Of a DNA stretch of 32,575 nucleotides, positions 25,092 through 32,575 are shown piece after piece (the first letter of the stretch is position 1; every line of letters starts with the position of its first letter). The DNA is from Chromatiales bacterium. GTDB taxonomy: Bacteria; Pseudomonadota; Gammaproteobacteria; Chromatiales; Chromatiaceae. The notes beneath the pieces were generated by a model that did not search any database, was not told the DNA's origin, and saw nothing but the letters and a program-made list of their open reading frames with translations. The stretch lies in the NCBI GenBank assembly GCA_024762475.1, contig JANTHJ010000024.1:1-32575 (forward strand), given 5' to 3'. Made by a program: the position numbers and the translations under genes.

Positions 25092-25412
25092 ATGGATAAA
25101 TCCGAACAACCGGCCCAGACCCCGCTCAGCTGGGAACGCATTCTCAACATGCTGGTTCTGTCCGTGGCCTATGCCGTCGCAGAGACCGTGCTGATCGTGC
25201 TGATCGTCGGCCAGATCCTGTTCCGCCTGGTCAGCAAACAGCCAAACGAGCCGATGCGCCGTCTGGGCAAACAGTTATCCGACTACCTCTACCAGATCCT
25301 GCTGTATCTGTCGTTCAACAGCGAAGAACGGCCCTTCCCATTCCAGACCTGGGCGGCGAGTCGGGAACGCAGCATCATCGTTCCCGACACAGACCCTCAG
25401 GGCAACCGATAA
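25092..25412 (+). CDS. DUF4389 family membrane protein
   Basis: The 106-residue protein has one long hydrophobic stretch (about 18-46) and the family's C-terminal signature, YQILLYLSFNSEERPFPF (71-88). DUF4389 proteins are inner-membrane proteins of unknown function. The upstream GGAGA is about 10 bases from ATG 25092. A metallophosphoesterase gene begins 36 bases after the stop, so co-transcription is likely, driven from the box at 25002. Confidence 0.88.
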   Translation: MDKSEQPAQTPLSWERILNMLVLSVAYAVAETVLIVLIVGQILFRLVSKQPNEPMRRLGKQLSDYLYQILLYLSFNSEERPFPFQTWAASRERSIIVPDTDPQGNR

Positions 25413-25447
25413 CAGCCACATAGTCCATCCGCCACCCGGGGTGCGGG

Positions 25448-26509
25448 ATGTTGCGCCTGAAGCAGCTCGTCGAGGCCTATTTCAGACGGCGCACCGCCTT
25501 GCGGGTCGCGCTGCTGGCCTTGATTGCCACCATCTGGGGTTACTCGGAATATAGTGACTGGTACGTCATTCCCGAGAGTAACCTGAACTACAAGGCAATA
25601 CGCGAAATTCGGGAAAACTACCGTGAAGGACCCCTGACCTTTGCAGTCGTGGGAGACAACAAGAACAGCCCGATATTCGATACGGTCATCCAGCGGATCA
25701 ACCAGGACAAGGACATTCAGTTCGTGGTGTTGCTCGGCGATCTGGTGCAATACCCAACGGTCGAGACCTACCGGGCCTTTTTGGCCCAACGGGACGATCT
25801 GCATCCGCCTTCGGTGGCCGTTCCGGGCAATCACGACGTGGCATTCAAGAACCATTACTTCTATCACACCATTTTCGGCCGTTTCTACTACAGCTTTGCG
25901 GTGGGTGACTCGCTGTTCATCATGCTGGACGACAGCAATGAGCAGCGGATCGACGATGAGCAGTTCGCATGGCTCCGCGACCAGCTTCAGCGAGGGCAGA
26001 ATTACAAAAACCGCTTTGTTTTCATGCATGTCCCGCTGTGGGACCCGCGCGGTGTCGATGAGCGTGGGGTGCGCTTTGCACACGCCCTCGGTGACAGTGA
26101 TGCGGCCCGGGAACTGGAAACGCTGTTTCGAAAGAATGCAGTGACCTTGCTGTTCGAAGGCCATATCCATGCCTACTACAACCTCAAGGACAGCCAACCG
26201 CCCCGGATCATCACCGGTGGCGGCGGAGCGGCCCTGAGCGGAACCGATCCCCAACATGCGTTCCACCACTACCTCAAGGTGACGGTAGACAAAGAAGGCG
26301 CTGCCACCTCGGTGGTCAAGCTCGACCAGACCGGTCACGTGCGCTCGTGGCAGCAATACCTGACGAACGCCAAACTCTACATCTCGACCTTTGTTCATCT
26401 CTATACACTGCAACTCATCCTCGGTCTGCTCGTGTTATTGCTCCTGGCAGATATCGGGTCCGAGTTCCTGCGCCAGAGAAAAGAGCATGACCAGCAGAAC
26501 GCGCGATGA
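25448..26509 (+). CDS. Membrane-anchored calcineurin-like metallophosphoesterase
   Basis: The 353-residue protein has an N-terminal membrane helix (about 18-36), a periplasmic metallophosphoesterase domain and a second helix near 318-338. Metal-binding motifs are GDN (69-71, where the usual GDxH histidine is absent), LGD, GNHD (127-130), a later H in FMHVP and GHIH (238-241). The fold hydrolyses phosphate esters with two metals; placement outside the membrane suggests a lipid-linked or envelope phosphate substrate. It overlaps the lipase gene by 23 bases, which argues for coupled translation. Specific substrate unknown. Confidence 0.85.
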   Translation: MLRLKQLVEAYFRRRTALRVALLALIATIWGYSEYSDWYVIPESNLNYKAIREIRENYREGPLTFAVVGDNKNSPIFDTVIQRINQDKDIQFVVLLGDLVQYPTVETYRAFLAQRDDLHPPSVAVPGNHDVAFKNHYFYHTIFGRFYYSFAVGDSLFIMLDDSNEQRIDDEQFAWLRDQLQRGQNYKNRFVFMHVPLWDPRGVDERGVRFAHALGDSDAARELETLFRKNAVTLLFEGHIHAYYNLKDSQPPRIITGGGGAALSGTDPQHAFHHYLKVTVDKEGAATSVVKLDQTGHVRSWQQYLTNAKLYISTFVHLYTLQLILGLLVLLLLADIGSEFLRQRKEHDQQNAR

Positions 26510-27347
26510 TGGCTGGTGCGAGCGGGATGCACTGTTTTATCCGGAACGTTACCCGGCGTTTCGAGATGCCGGGACGGTGCACCCCTTCGAGCCCGAGGCG
26601 CCGCTTTCGTCCGTAAACGCCTGGTGGCTCGCCAATGCGTCACATCTTGCCTATTACGACGAAGACGACCTTGTCCGGGCGTTGTCGCTACAAGGCTTTG
26701 CGTTGAGTCACTTTGCCAGCCAAAGGGGGAGCCAGGCCTACCTTGCGGAAAGTGACCACATCGCAATACTGGCGTTCCGGGGTACGCGCCACTCAGAGTT
26801 CTCCAACCTCCGCAATGACATCGACATCCGGCGCCTTCCGGTTGTCCGCAATGTATTCGTGCATCATGGGTTCCTTCGCTCGCTGATGGCGATATGGGCC
26901 GGCCTGGAGACCGCACTGGCACAGGTCGAGAAACCCGTCTGGTATACCGGCCATAGTCTTGGCGGCGCCATGGCGCTGCTCGCCTCCCTGCTCAGGCCGC
27001 CGACGGCCACGCATGTCTTTGGCGCCCCCCGGGTAGGCAACGAATCCTTTGCCGGCCTGATCGGCGGGCTGCCAGTCGCCGACTATGTCAATTGCTGCGA
27101 TATCGTGCCACGCCTTCCCCCCGCAGCACTTGGTTTCTCCGACGCAGGCAGCAAACGATACCTCACCGCGGACCACCGACTGCTGAGCAGTCCAGGCCCC
27201 TGGGAAAGGCGCCTGGACTGGCTCAGGGGTCAGATCATGTTTGCCCGTCGCACCGACTGGCTTCGGCCGGAATGTGTCGGCCTGCGCGCGCTTTCAGACC
27301 ATATCGTCCTCAACTACTCGGCGGCGATCCGGCAGGTCATCAACTGA
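26487..27347 (+). CDS. Class 3 lipase family protein
   Basis: The 286-residue alpha/beta hydrolase has the nucleophile elbow GHSLGG (Ser157), an aspartate in DIVPRLPP (Asp205) and a C-terminal histidine in DHIVLNY (His272), a complete class 3 lipase triad. FRGTR upstream would supply the oxyanion region. The open frame extends back to 26391, but ATG 26487 is chosen because it lies at the end of the phosphoesterase gene with AAAAGAG before it. No signal peptide is visible, so it may act in the cytoplasm or at the inner leaflet, perhaps as a phospholipase or acylglycerol lipase. It is the last gene before the two-component system. Confidence 0.88.
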   Translation: MTSRTRDDGWCERDALFYPERYPAFRDAGTVHPFEPEAPLSSVNAWWLANASHLAYYDEDDLVRALSLQGFALSHFASQRGSQAYLAESDHIAILAFRGTRHSEFSNLRNDIDIRRLPVVRNVFVHHGFLRSLMAIWAGLETALAQVEKPVWYTGHSLGGAMALLASLLRPPTATHVFGAPRVGNESFAGLIGGLPVADYVNCCDIVPRLPPAALGFSDAGSKRYLTADHRLLSSPGPWERRLDWLRGQIMFARRTDWLRPECVGLRALSDHIVLNYSAAIRQVIN

Positions 27348-27365
27348 CACCACTGCGTACCGAAC

Positions 27366-27410
27366 CTTTCCAGATCGTAACTTTGAAACGCCTGGTCCGC
27401 CGCTTATCAT
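27366..27410 (+). promoter_or_regulatory. Shared OmpR-type box and -10 before the response-regulator gene
   Basis: CTTTCCAGATCGTAACTT (27366-27383) is the most diverged copy after the one at 24089. A -10-like TATCAT lies at 27405-27410, 39 bases after the box start, as before the MFS gene. The -10 is only a few bases before ATG 27417, so transcripts from it would be nearly leaderless. This supports autoregulation of the two-component operon. Confidence 0.5.
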
Positions 27411-27416
27411 GATCCA

Positions 27417-28094
27417 ATGCACCTGTTACTCATCGAAGACGACCAGGAAGCGGCTGCCTGGCTCAGCAAGGGCCTCCAGTCCATGGGGCATGTGGTCGAT
27501 CATGCGCCCGACGGCGAGGACGGCTTGCACCTCGCGCTGACCGGCGACTATGACGTGCTCATCGTCGATCGCATGCTGCCCAAGCGCGACGGATTGTCGA
27601 TCATCCGCATGTTGCGCGCGGATGGGGACCTGACCCCGGCGCTGGTCCTGAGCGCCCTGGGCGAGGTGGACGACCGCGTACAAGGGCTGCGCGCCGGCGG
27701 GGACGACTACCTGGTCAAACCTTATGCCTTCGAGGAGCTGCTTGCCCGGCTGGAAGTGCTGACGCGCAGGCACAAGGAGCAGGCACCTGCCACGCAGTTG
27801 AAGGCCGCAGATCTCGTGCTCGACCTCACCACGCACAAAGTCACCCGCGCTGGAAAAACGATTCGGCTGCAGCCCAAGGAGCTGCAGTTGCTCGAGTACC
27901 TGATGCGTCACCAGGACCAGATCGTCACCCGCAATATGCTTTTGGAGCACGTCTGGGACCTGCATTTCGATCCCCAGACCAATGTGGTCGATACCCAGAT
28001 CTCCCGCCTGCGCGGAAAGATCGACAAGGATTTCGATAAGCCGCTGTTGCATACCATACGCGGGCGCGGCTACCGCCTGAGCGAAAATGAATAG
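27417..28094 (+). CDS. OmpR-family response regulator
   Basis: The 225-residue protein has a receiver domain with the acidic pair D8-D9, phosphoacceptor D51 in IVDRMLPKRDG and K101 in YLVKPY. A winged-helix DNA-binding domain of the OmpR/PhoB type follows (about 127-223, with LQPKELQLLEYLMRH and the RGRGYRL ending). It overlaps the kinase gene by eight bases. A copy of the 18-bp box lies in its own promoter and four more lie before envelope genes in the window, so it is the obvious candidate to bind them. The exact subfamily (QseB, PmrA, CpxR or other) was not settled. Confidence 0.95.
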   Translation: MHLLLIEDDQEAAAWLSKGLQSMGHVVDHAPDGEDGLHLALTGDYDVLIVDRMLPKRDGLSIIRMLRADGDLTPALVLSALGEVDDRVQGLRAGGDDYLVKPYAFEELLARLEVLTRRHKEQAPATQLKAADLVLDLTTHKVTRAGKTIRLQPKELQLLEYLMRHQDQIVTRNMLLEHVWDLHFDPQTNVVDTQISRLRGKIDKDFDKPLLHTIRGRGYRLSENE

Positions 28095-29493
28095 ACTCCT
28101 GCGCACCAGCGCTATCCGCCTTTCGCTGCGCTATGCCATGTTCTACATGCTGGTGGCCGGGGCCGGTCTTGCCATCCTTTATTGGGCCACCAGCCGCTAT
28201 GTCGACGCCCAGATTGAGGCAGGCCTCGAACATCATCTCAAGACCCTGACAAAACTCTTTGAAAACAAGGGGGCCGAAGGGCTCAGACGGGCACTGGAAC
28301 GTCGCGGTATCGCAGCAGAGCCGGAGAATCATCGTTTCGCGCTCTACGTGGACAAGTCGGGCAAGCGGCTCGCGGGTGACCTCAAGGCCTGGCCGCCAAG
28401 GGCGAAGCCAAACGGCCGGGTATCGAATGTCTGGATCGAAGACGAGCTCATCCCTTTCGCCATGGAGGACCACGACGGCTACTGGCCTACCATAGCCACC
28501 ACCCTGCCCGATGGCAGCCGTATCCTGGTTGCGCAAAGCGTGCGCCAGGCCGAGGATCTGCAGGAATTCATTCTGGCCACCCTGTTTGCGACCTTTACGC
28601 TGGTTATCGGCCTGACCCTGGCCCTGGGGTGGCGCATGGGACGACAGCTCTTGACACGCATCGACCAGATCAATGCAACTGCCGGGAAGATCCTGAATGG
28701 ACACCTGGATCAGCGCATCCCGGTCACCGGAAGGGGCGATGAGTTCGACGAGCTCGCGCAGAAGCTCAACGCCATGCTGGATCACATCAATCGCCTGATC
28801 AATGGCATGCGCCAGGTCACAGACAATGTCGCACATGATCTGAGACGCCCCTTGACGCGTCTGCGCAACCGTCTCGATGTGACCCTGCTCGAATCGCGCG
28901 ACGCAGAAGACTACCGACAGGCCCTGGAGTCGACTCGTGGCGATATCGAGGAGGTATTGAAGACTTTCAATGCCCTGCTGGAGATCGCCCAGGCAGAATC
29001 GGGGCATTTTCGGGGCGAGATCGAAGTGTTATCGCTGTCGGAACTGGCAAGCCAGATGGGTGAGATGTATGTCGACCTGTTCGACGCCGAGGGACAGCAC
29101 CTCGTTTTAGCCATCGAGCCAGGCATCTGCGTTCGGGGCAACCGCCAGCTTCTGGCACAGTCGATCAGCAACCTGCTCGAGAATGCGCACAAATACGCTG
29201 GCAGCAAGGCCCAGGTCACGCTTTCCCTGCAAGGCGACCAGGCGGGGGCCGTGCTGTCGGTGGGCGACAACGGGCCCGGCATCCCAAAGGATCAGCAAGA
29301 AAATGTCCTGCGCCGCTACGTTCGTCTCGATAGGGCCCGCAGCACGCCAGGCAATGGCCTGGGCCTCAGCCTGGTCAATGCGATTGCGCAGTTGCACCAT
29401 GCGCGGCTGATGATCGAGGACAATGCCCCGGGGCTGGCCGTATCGTTGCATTTCGACGCCGTCGCTTGCCCCTCAGAGCAAACGCCGGCATAG
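28087..29493 (+). CDS. Sensor histidine kinase with HAMP domain
   Basis: The 468-residue inner-membrane kinase has two membrane helices (about 15-35 and 160-182) flanking a periplasmic sensor domain of about 125 residues. A HAMP linker (about 180-235) and a dimerisation domain with the phosphorylated H250 in NVAHDLRRPLTRLR follow. The ATPase domain shows N-box NLLENAHKYA, G1 box DNGPGIP and G2 box GNGLGLSLV. The stimulus is unknown; acidic and aromatic residues in the sensor (near 117-133) leave room for cation or metal sensing. It overlaps the regulator gene and is followed nine bases later by a PAP2 phosphatase gene. Confidence 0.93.
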   Translation: MNRLLRTSAIRLSLRYAMFYMLVAGAGLAILYWATSRYVDAQIEAGLEHHLKTLTKLFENKGAEGLRRALERRGIAAEPENHRFALYVDKSGKRLAGDLKAWPPRAKPNGRVSNVWIEDELIPFAMEDHDGYWPTIATTLPDGSRILVAQSVRQAEDLQEFILATLFATFTLVIGLTLALGWRMGRQLLTRIDQINATAGKILNGHLDQRIPVTGRGDEFDELAQKLNAMLDHINRLINGMRQVTDNVAHDLRRPLTRLRNRLDVTLLESRDAEDYRQALESTRGDIEEVLKTFNALLEIAQAESGHFRGEIEVLSLSELASQMGEMYVDLFDAEGQHLVLAIEPGICVRGNRQLLAQSISNLLENAHKYAGSKAQVTLSLQGDQAGAVLSVGDNGPGIPKDQQENVLRRYVRLDRARSTPGNGLGLSLVNAIAQLHHARLMIEDNAPGLAVSLHFDAVACPSEQTPA

Positions 29494-29502
29494 GCCATCG
29501 AC

Positions 29503-30099
29503 ATGCTGGAATCTCTGGAATCGCTGAATCGTTCGCTGTTTCTTGCGATCAATTCCAGCGCGCATCCACCGGCGGTCCTGTATTGGTTCGCCTGGTGCAG
29601 CGCGGAGGTGCTGATCTATATCCTGGCGGCAGGACTGGCGCTTGGCTGGCTGCGTAGGAGCACCGGGATTCGTCGAACACTGGTCTATGCCGGACTCTTG
29701 GCTGGCACCGCGCTCCTTTTCAATCAATTGATTGGCATGATCTGGTATCACCCCCGCCCTTTCGAAATCGGCCTCGGGCATACCCTGGCATCGCACAAAC
29801 CCGAGACCTCCTTCCCGAGCGATCATGCCACGGTATTTTTCAGCGTCACTCTGGCACTGCTGCTTCGCCCGGAATCGAGGGCGTGGGGGCTGGTTCTGGT
29901 GCCAATCAGTCTGCTGGTGGCTTGGAGCCGGATATGGCTCGGTCTTCACTATCCGCTGGACATGCTGGGTTCGCTGTTGGTGTCCGGCGGGGTCGTCGCC
30001 GTCTTGACCCGGCCGTTCTGGCTTGTTTCGGGTTGGCTGAACGACAAGGGTGAGAGGCTCTTGGATAGGCTATTCGCGTATCGGTCCAGATCCCCCTGA
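29503..30099 (+). CDS. PAP2 phosphatase, undecaprenyl-diphosphatase-like
   Basis: The 198-residue membrane protein carries PAP2 motifs: R85-P86 in WYHPRPF (the usual upstream lysine is missing), PSDH (105-108) and SRIWLGLHYPLD (142-153). It resembles BcrC/YbjG-type enzymes that dephosphorylate undecaprenyl diphosphate and contribute to bacitracin and envelope-stress resistance. The nine-base gap after the histidine kinase gene implies that it is part of the regulated operon, matching a role in the response that the kinase triggers. Confidence 0.9.
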   Translation: MLESLESLNRSLFLAINSSAHPPAVLYWFAWCSAEVLIYILAAGLALGWLRRSTGIRRTLVYAGLLAGTALLFNQLIGMIWYHPRPFEIGLGHTLASHKPETSFPSDHATVFFSVTLALLLRPESRAWGLVLVPISLLVAWSRIWLGLHYPLDMLGSLLVSGGVVAVLTRPFWLVSGWLNDKGERLLDRLFAYRSRSP

Positions 30100-30189
30100 G
30101 GGTCGCCGCCTCTGCCGACAGCGTTCGTCCAGGCGCGAAAAGCCGGTTATGCTATCGGTTCAATCGATCAACAAGGAATGTGATCAAAG

Positions 30190-31035
30190 ATGAAACCAAA
30201 GATCTCTGCCGCCTGCCTGCTTGCCCTCACCCTCCTCGCTCTGCCACTTCGCGCCGCAGTGCCCGAACTGCTGCTGCTGTCACGTTACGAGCCGGGCGTG
30301 GACATCAAGGGCTGGCTCATGAGCGAAAAGCTCGACGGGATCCGTGCCTACTGGGATGGGCACCGGCTGCTGTCACGCAAGGGCCATCCGTTTACCGCTC
30401 CCGACTGGTTCACCGCACCGCTGCCACCCTTCGCCCTGGATGGCGAACTCTGGATCAGACGCGGGCGTTTCGAAGAGGCCGCCTCAATCACATCACGCAA
30501 GCAACCGCACCCGGGCTGGCGGCGCATCAGTTACAACATCTTCGAGGTGCCGGGTGCGCCGGGAGGACTGGAGGCCCGCCTGCAAAGGCTGAGACAGTAC
30601 CTGACCGAACACCCGGTTGCCCACCTTCGCATCATTCCACAACAACGCTGCCGCGGAACTGCCCAACTGCAGGCATTCCTGGCCAAAGTTATCGAAGCCG
30701 GAGGCGAAGGCGTCGTCCTGCGCAACCCGGCCTCTGGCTACGAGACCGGTCGCAGTCGCAACGCCCTCAAGGTCAAGTCTTTCGACGACATGGAAGGCCG
30801 GGTACTCGGCTATCGTCCCGGCACCGGAAAATACACCGGGATGACCGGCGCCCTGTGGGTGGAGATCGACGGTGGCCAGCGCTTCTACATCGGCTCGGGC
30901 CTGAGCGATGCCAAGCGGGCCGATCCTCCACCTGTCGGCAGCCTGATCACCTTCCGCTACCAAGGGTTCACGCGCAACGGGATTCCCCGCTTTCCATCTT
31001 TTCTTCGCGTGAGAACCTACCCGCCCACGCCTTGA
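30190..31035 (+). CDS. ligE: Periplasmic ATP-dependent DNA ligase, LigE type
   Basis: The 281-residue enzyme starts with a signal peptide (about 1-23, ending RAA). It contains the adenylation motif EKLDGIRAYWDG with catalytic Lys47, motif III ALDGELW (E86), motif IV EGVVLRNP and motif V ALKVKSFDD, then a short OB domain. This is the minimal ligase architecture of LigE, which seals nicks in DNA outside the cytoplasm; in Neisseria it has been connected with extracellular DNA and biofilm. It is separated from the PAP2 gene by 90 bases and faces no shared box, so it is probably independently expressed. Confidence 0.9.
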   Translation: MKPKISAACLLALTLLALPLRAAVPELLLLSRYEPGVDIKGWLMSEKLDGIRAYWDGHRLLSRKGHPFTAPDWFTAPLPPFALDGELWIRRGRFEEAASITSRKQPHPGWRRISYNIFEVPGAPGGLEARLQRLRQYLTEHPVAHLRIIPQQRCRGTAQLQAFLAKVIEAGGEGVVLRNPASGYETGRSRNALKVKSFDDMEGRVLGYRPGTGKYTGMTGALWVEIDGGQRFYIGSGLSDAKRADPPPVGSLITFRYQGFTRNGIPRFPSFLRVRTYPPTP

Positions 31036-31272
31036 AAACGCGACACGTCTATTCCTTGTTCTTTGAGACACCGGTCGTACTGCAGCAGTTGGCACCCGAA
31101 CACACTCGTGGGCAGGCAGCAAACCGATGCGTACGATTGACCACTGGCTTACCTGCGGGGACTTCGGGCTCAGCGCATAAATGCTTTTTTGCTCGCCGCC
31201 GCACCGCGTGGTTAACTATTGGCTGAGAACTGCCAGCCCCAAAATTGCACCAGCCGAAGAGGTCGAATTCCG
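31036..31272. other. Intergenic region before the CorA-type gene
   Basis: No gene is visible in 237 bases. A short GCAT/ATGC inverted repeat followed by six T lies near 31178-31187; its two-base loop makes it a poor terminator. The segment 31241-31276, beginning AAAATTGCACCA, resembles the sequence at 21909 and includes the probable AAGAGG ribosome site of the next gene. Confidence 0.4.
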
Positions 31273-32346
<1,074 letters not shown>

Positions 32347-32575
32347 GAGCCGGGACACAGCATGCCCGGGCGCGGAGGGTGACCTTGGCCAGGAAGCAAC
32401 CTTTGCGCGAGGAACGCCGCCTCTCTGTCGTTTTCTGACAGGAACACCCCACCTTCGCAGGCCTGCCAGGTGGGAGCGCCAGGCGACTTGCCGCCAGCAC
32501 CGAGGCGCCGTGTGATCTGCATGGCGAGATCGAACTTTTCCCTAAGGAAAACTCGCAGTTCGAAGCAGGAATCAA
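32347..32575. other. Gene-free right end
   Basis: No convincing gene is visible in these 229 bases; minus-strand open frames lack coding character. Two small inverted repeats (CCGGG/CCCGG near 32352-32372 and CTGTC/GACAG at 32425-32441) may mark the end of the corA transcript, without T-runs. Confidence 0.4.

Overview
The window looks like chromosomal DNA of a GC-rich gammaproteobacterium, probably near the Chromatiales or Ectothiorhodospiraceae. This is inferred from gene content (DUF1631, GspA/ExeA-type ATPase, periplasmic LigE-type DNA ligase, PepSY proteins, DUF4389) and from REP-like palindromes around 14.75-14.85 kb. I see no rRNA, tRNA, CRISPR array, transposase or phage gene.

Region 1 (about 0.57-12.4 kb) is the most unusual part and the best candidate for an undescribed system. 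A good match to a sigma-54 promoter (571-586) precedes a 1392-residue Pro/Ser/Gly-rich protein with a membrane segment near each end and a repeated A-x-[A/D]-L-L motif. Next come an outer-membrane protein with the layout of the amyloid secretor FapF (signal peptide, coiled coil, helical linker, beta-barrel), a DUF1631 protein, a PilZ (c-di-GMP receptor) protein and a GspA/ExeA-type AAA+ ATPase. The ATPase has an unusually long periplasmic linker, a C39-like domain and a peptidoglycan-binding domain. A convergent gene encodes a small secreted Ser/Gly/Thr-rich protein that repeats the Asn-Arg-Ala-x-x-Leu-Leu motif of the giant protein. I infer a c-di-GMP-linked system that exports or displays a surface fibre or adhesin.

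Region 2 (about 12.5-30.1 kb) is an envelope-remodelling and stress neighbourhood: a DedA-PAP2-LssY fusion, an MFS transporter, two paralogous PepSY proteins, an ABC-2 exporter, a DUF347-type membrane protein, a GT4 glycosyltransferase, DUF202 and DUF4389 proteins, a cardiolipin synthase, a membrane-anchored metallophosphoesterase, a class 3 lipase, an OmpR-family response regulator with its histidine kinase, and a PAP2 phosphatase. Five upstream regions (near 14921, 16351, 24089, 25002 and 27366) share an 18-bp box. Both pepSY promoters carry three GTAA/GCAA half-sites exactly 11 bp apart. This suggests that the two-component system at 27.4-29.5 kb controls most of the neighbourhood, including itself.

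Region 3 (30.2-32.6 kb) holds a LigE-type periplasmic ATP-dependent DNA ligase and a CorA-type metal channel. All functions are read from sequence and remembered family features; no database search was run.
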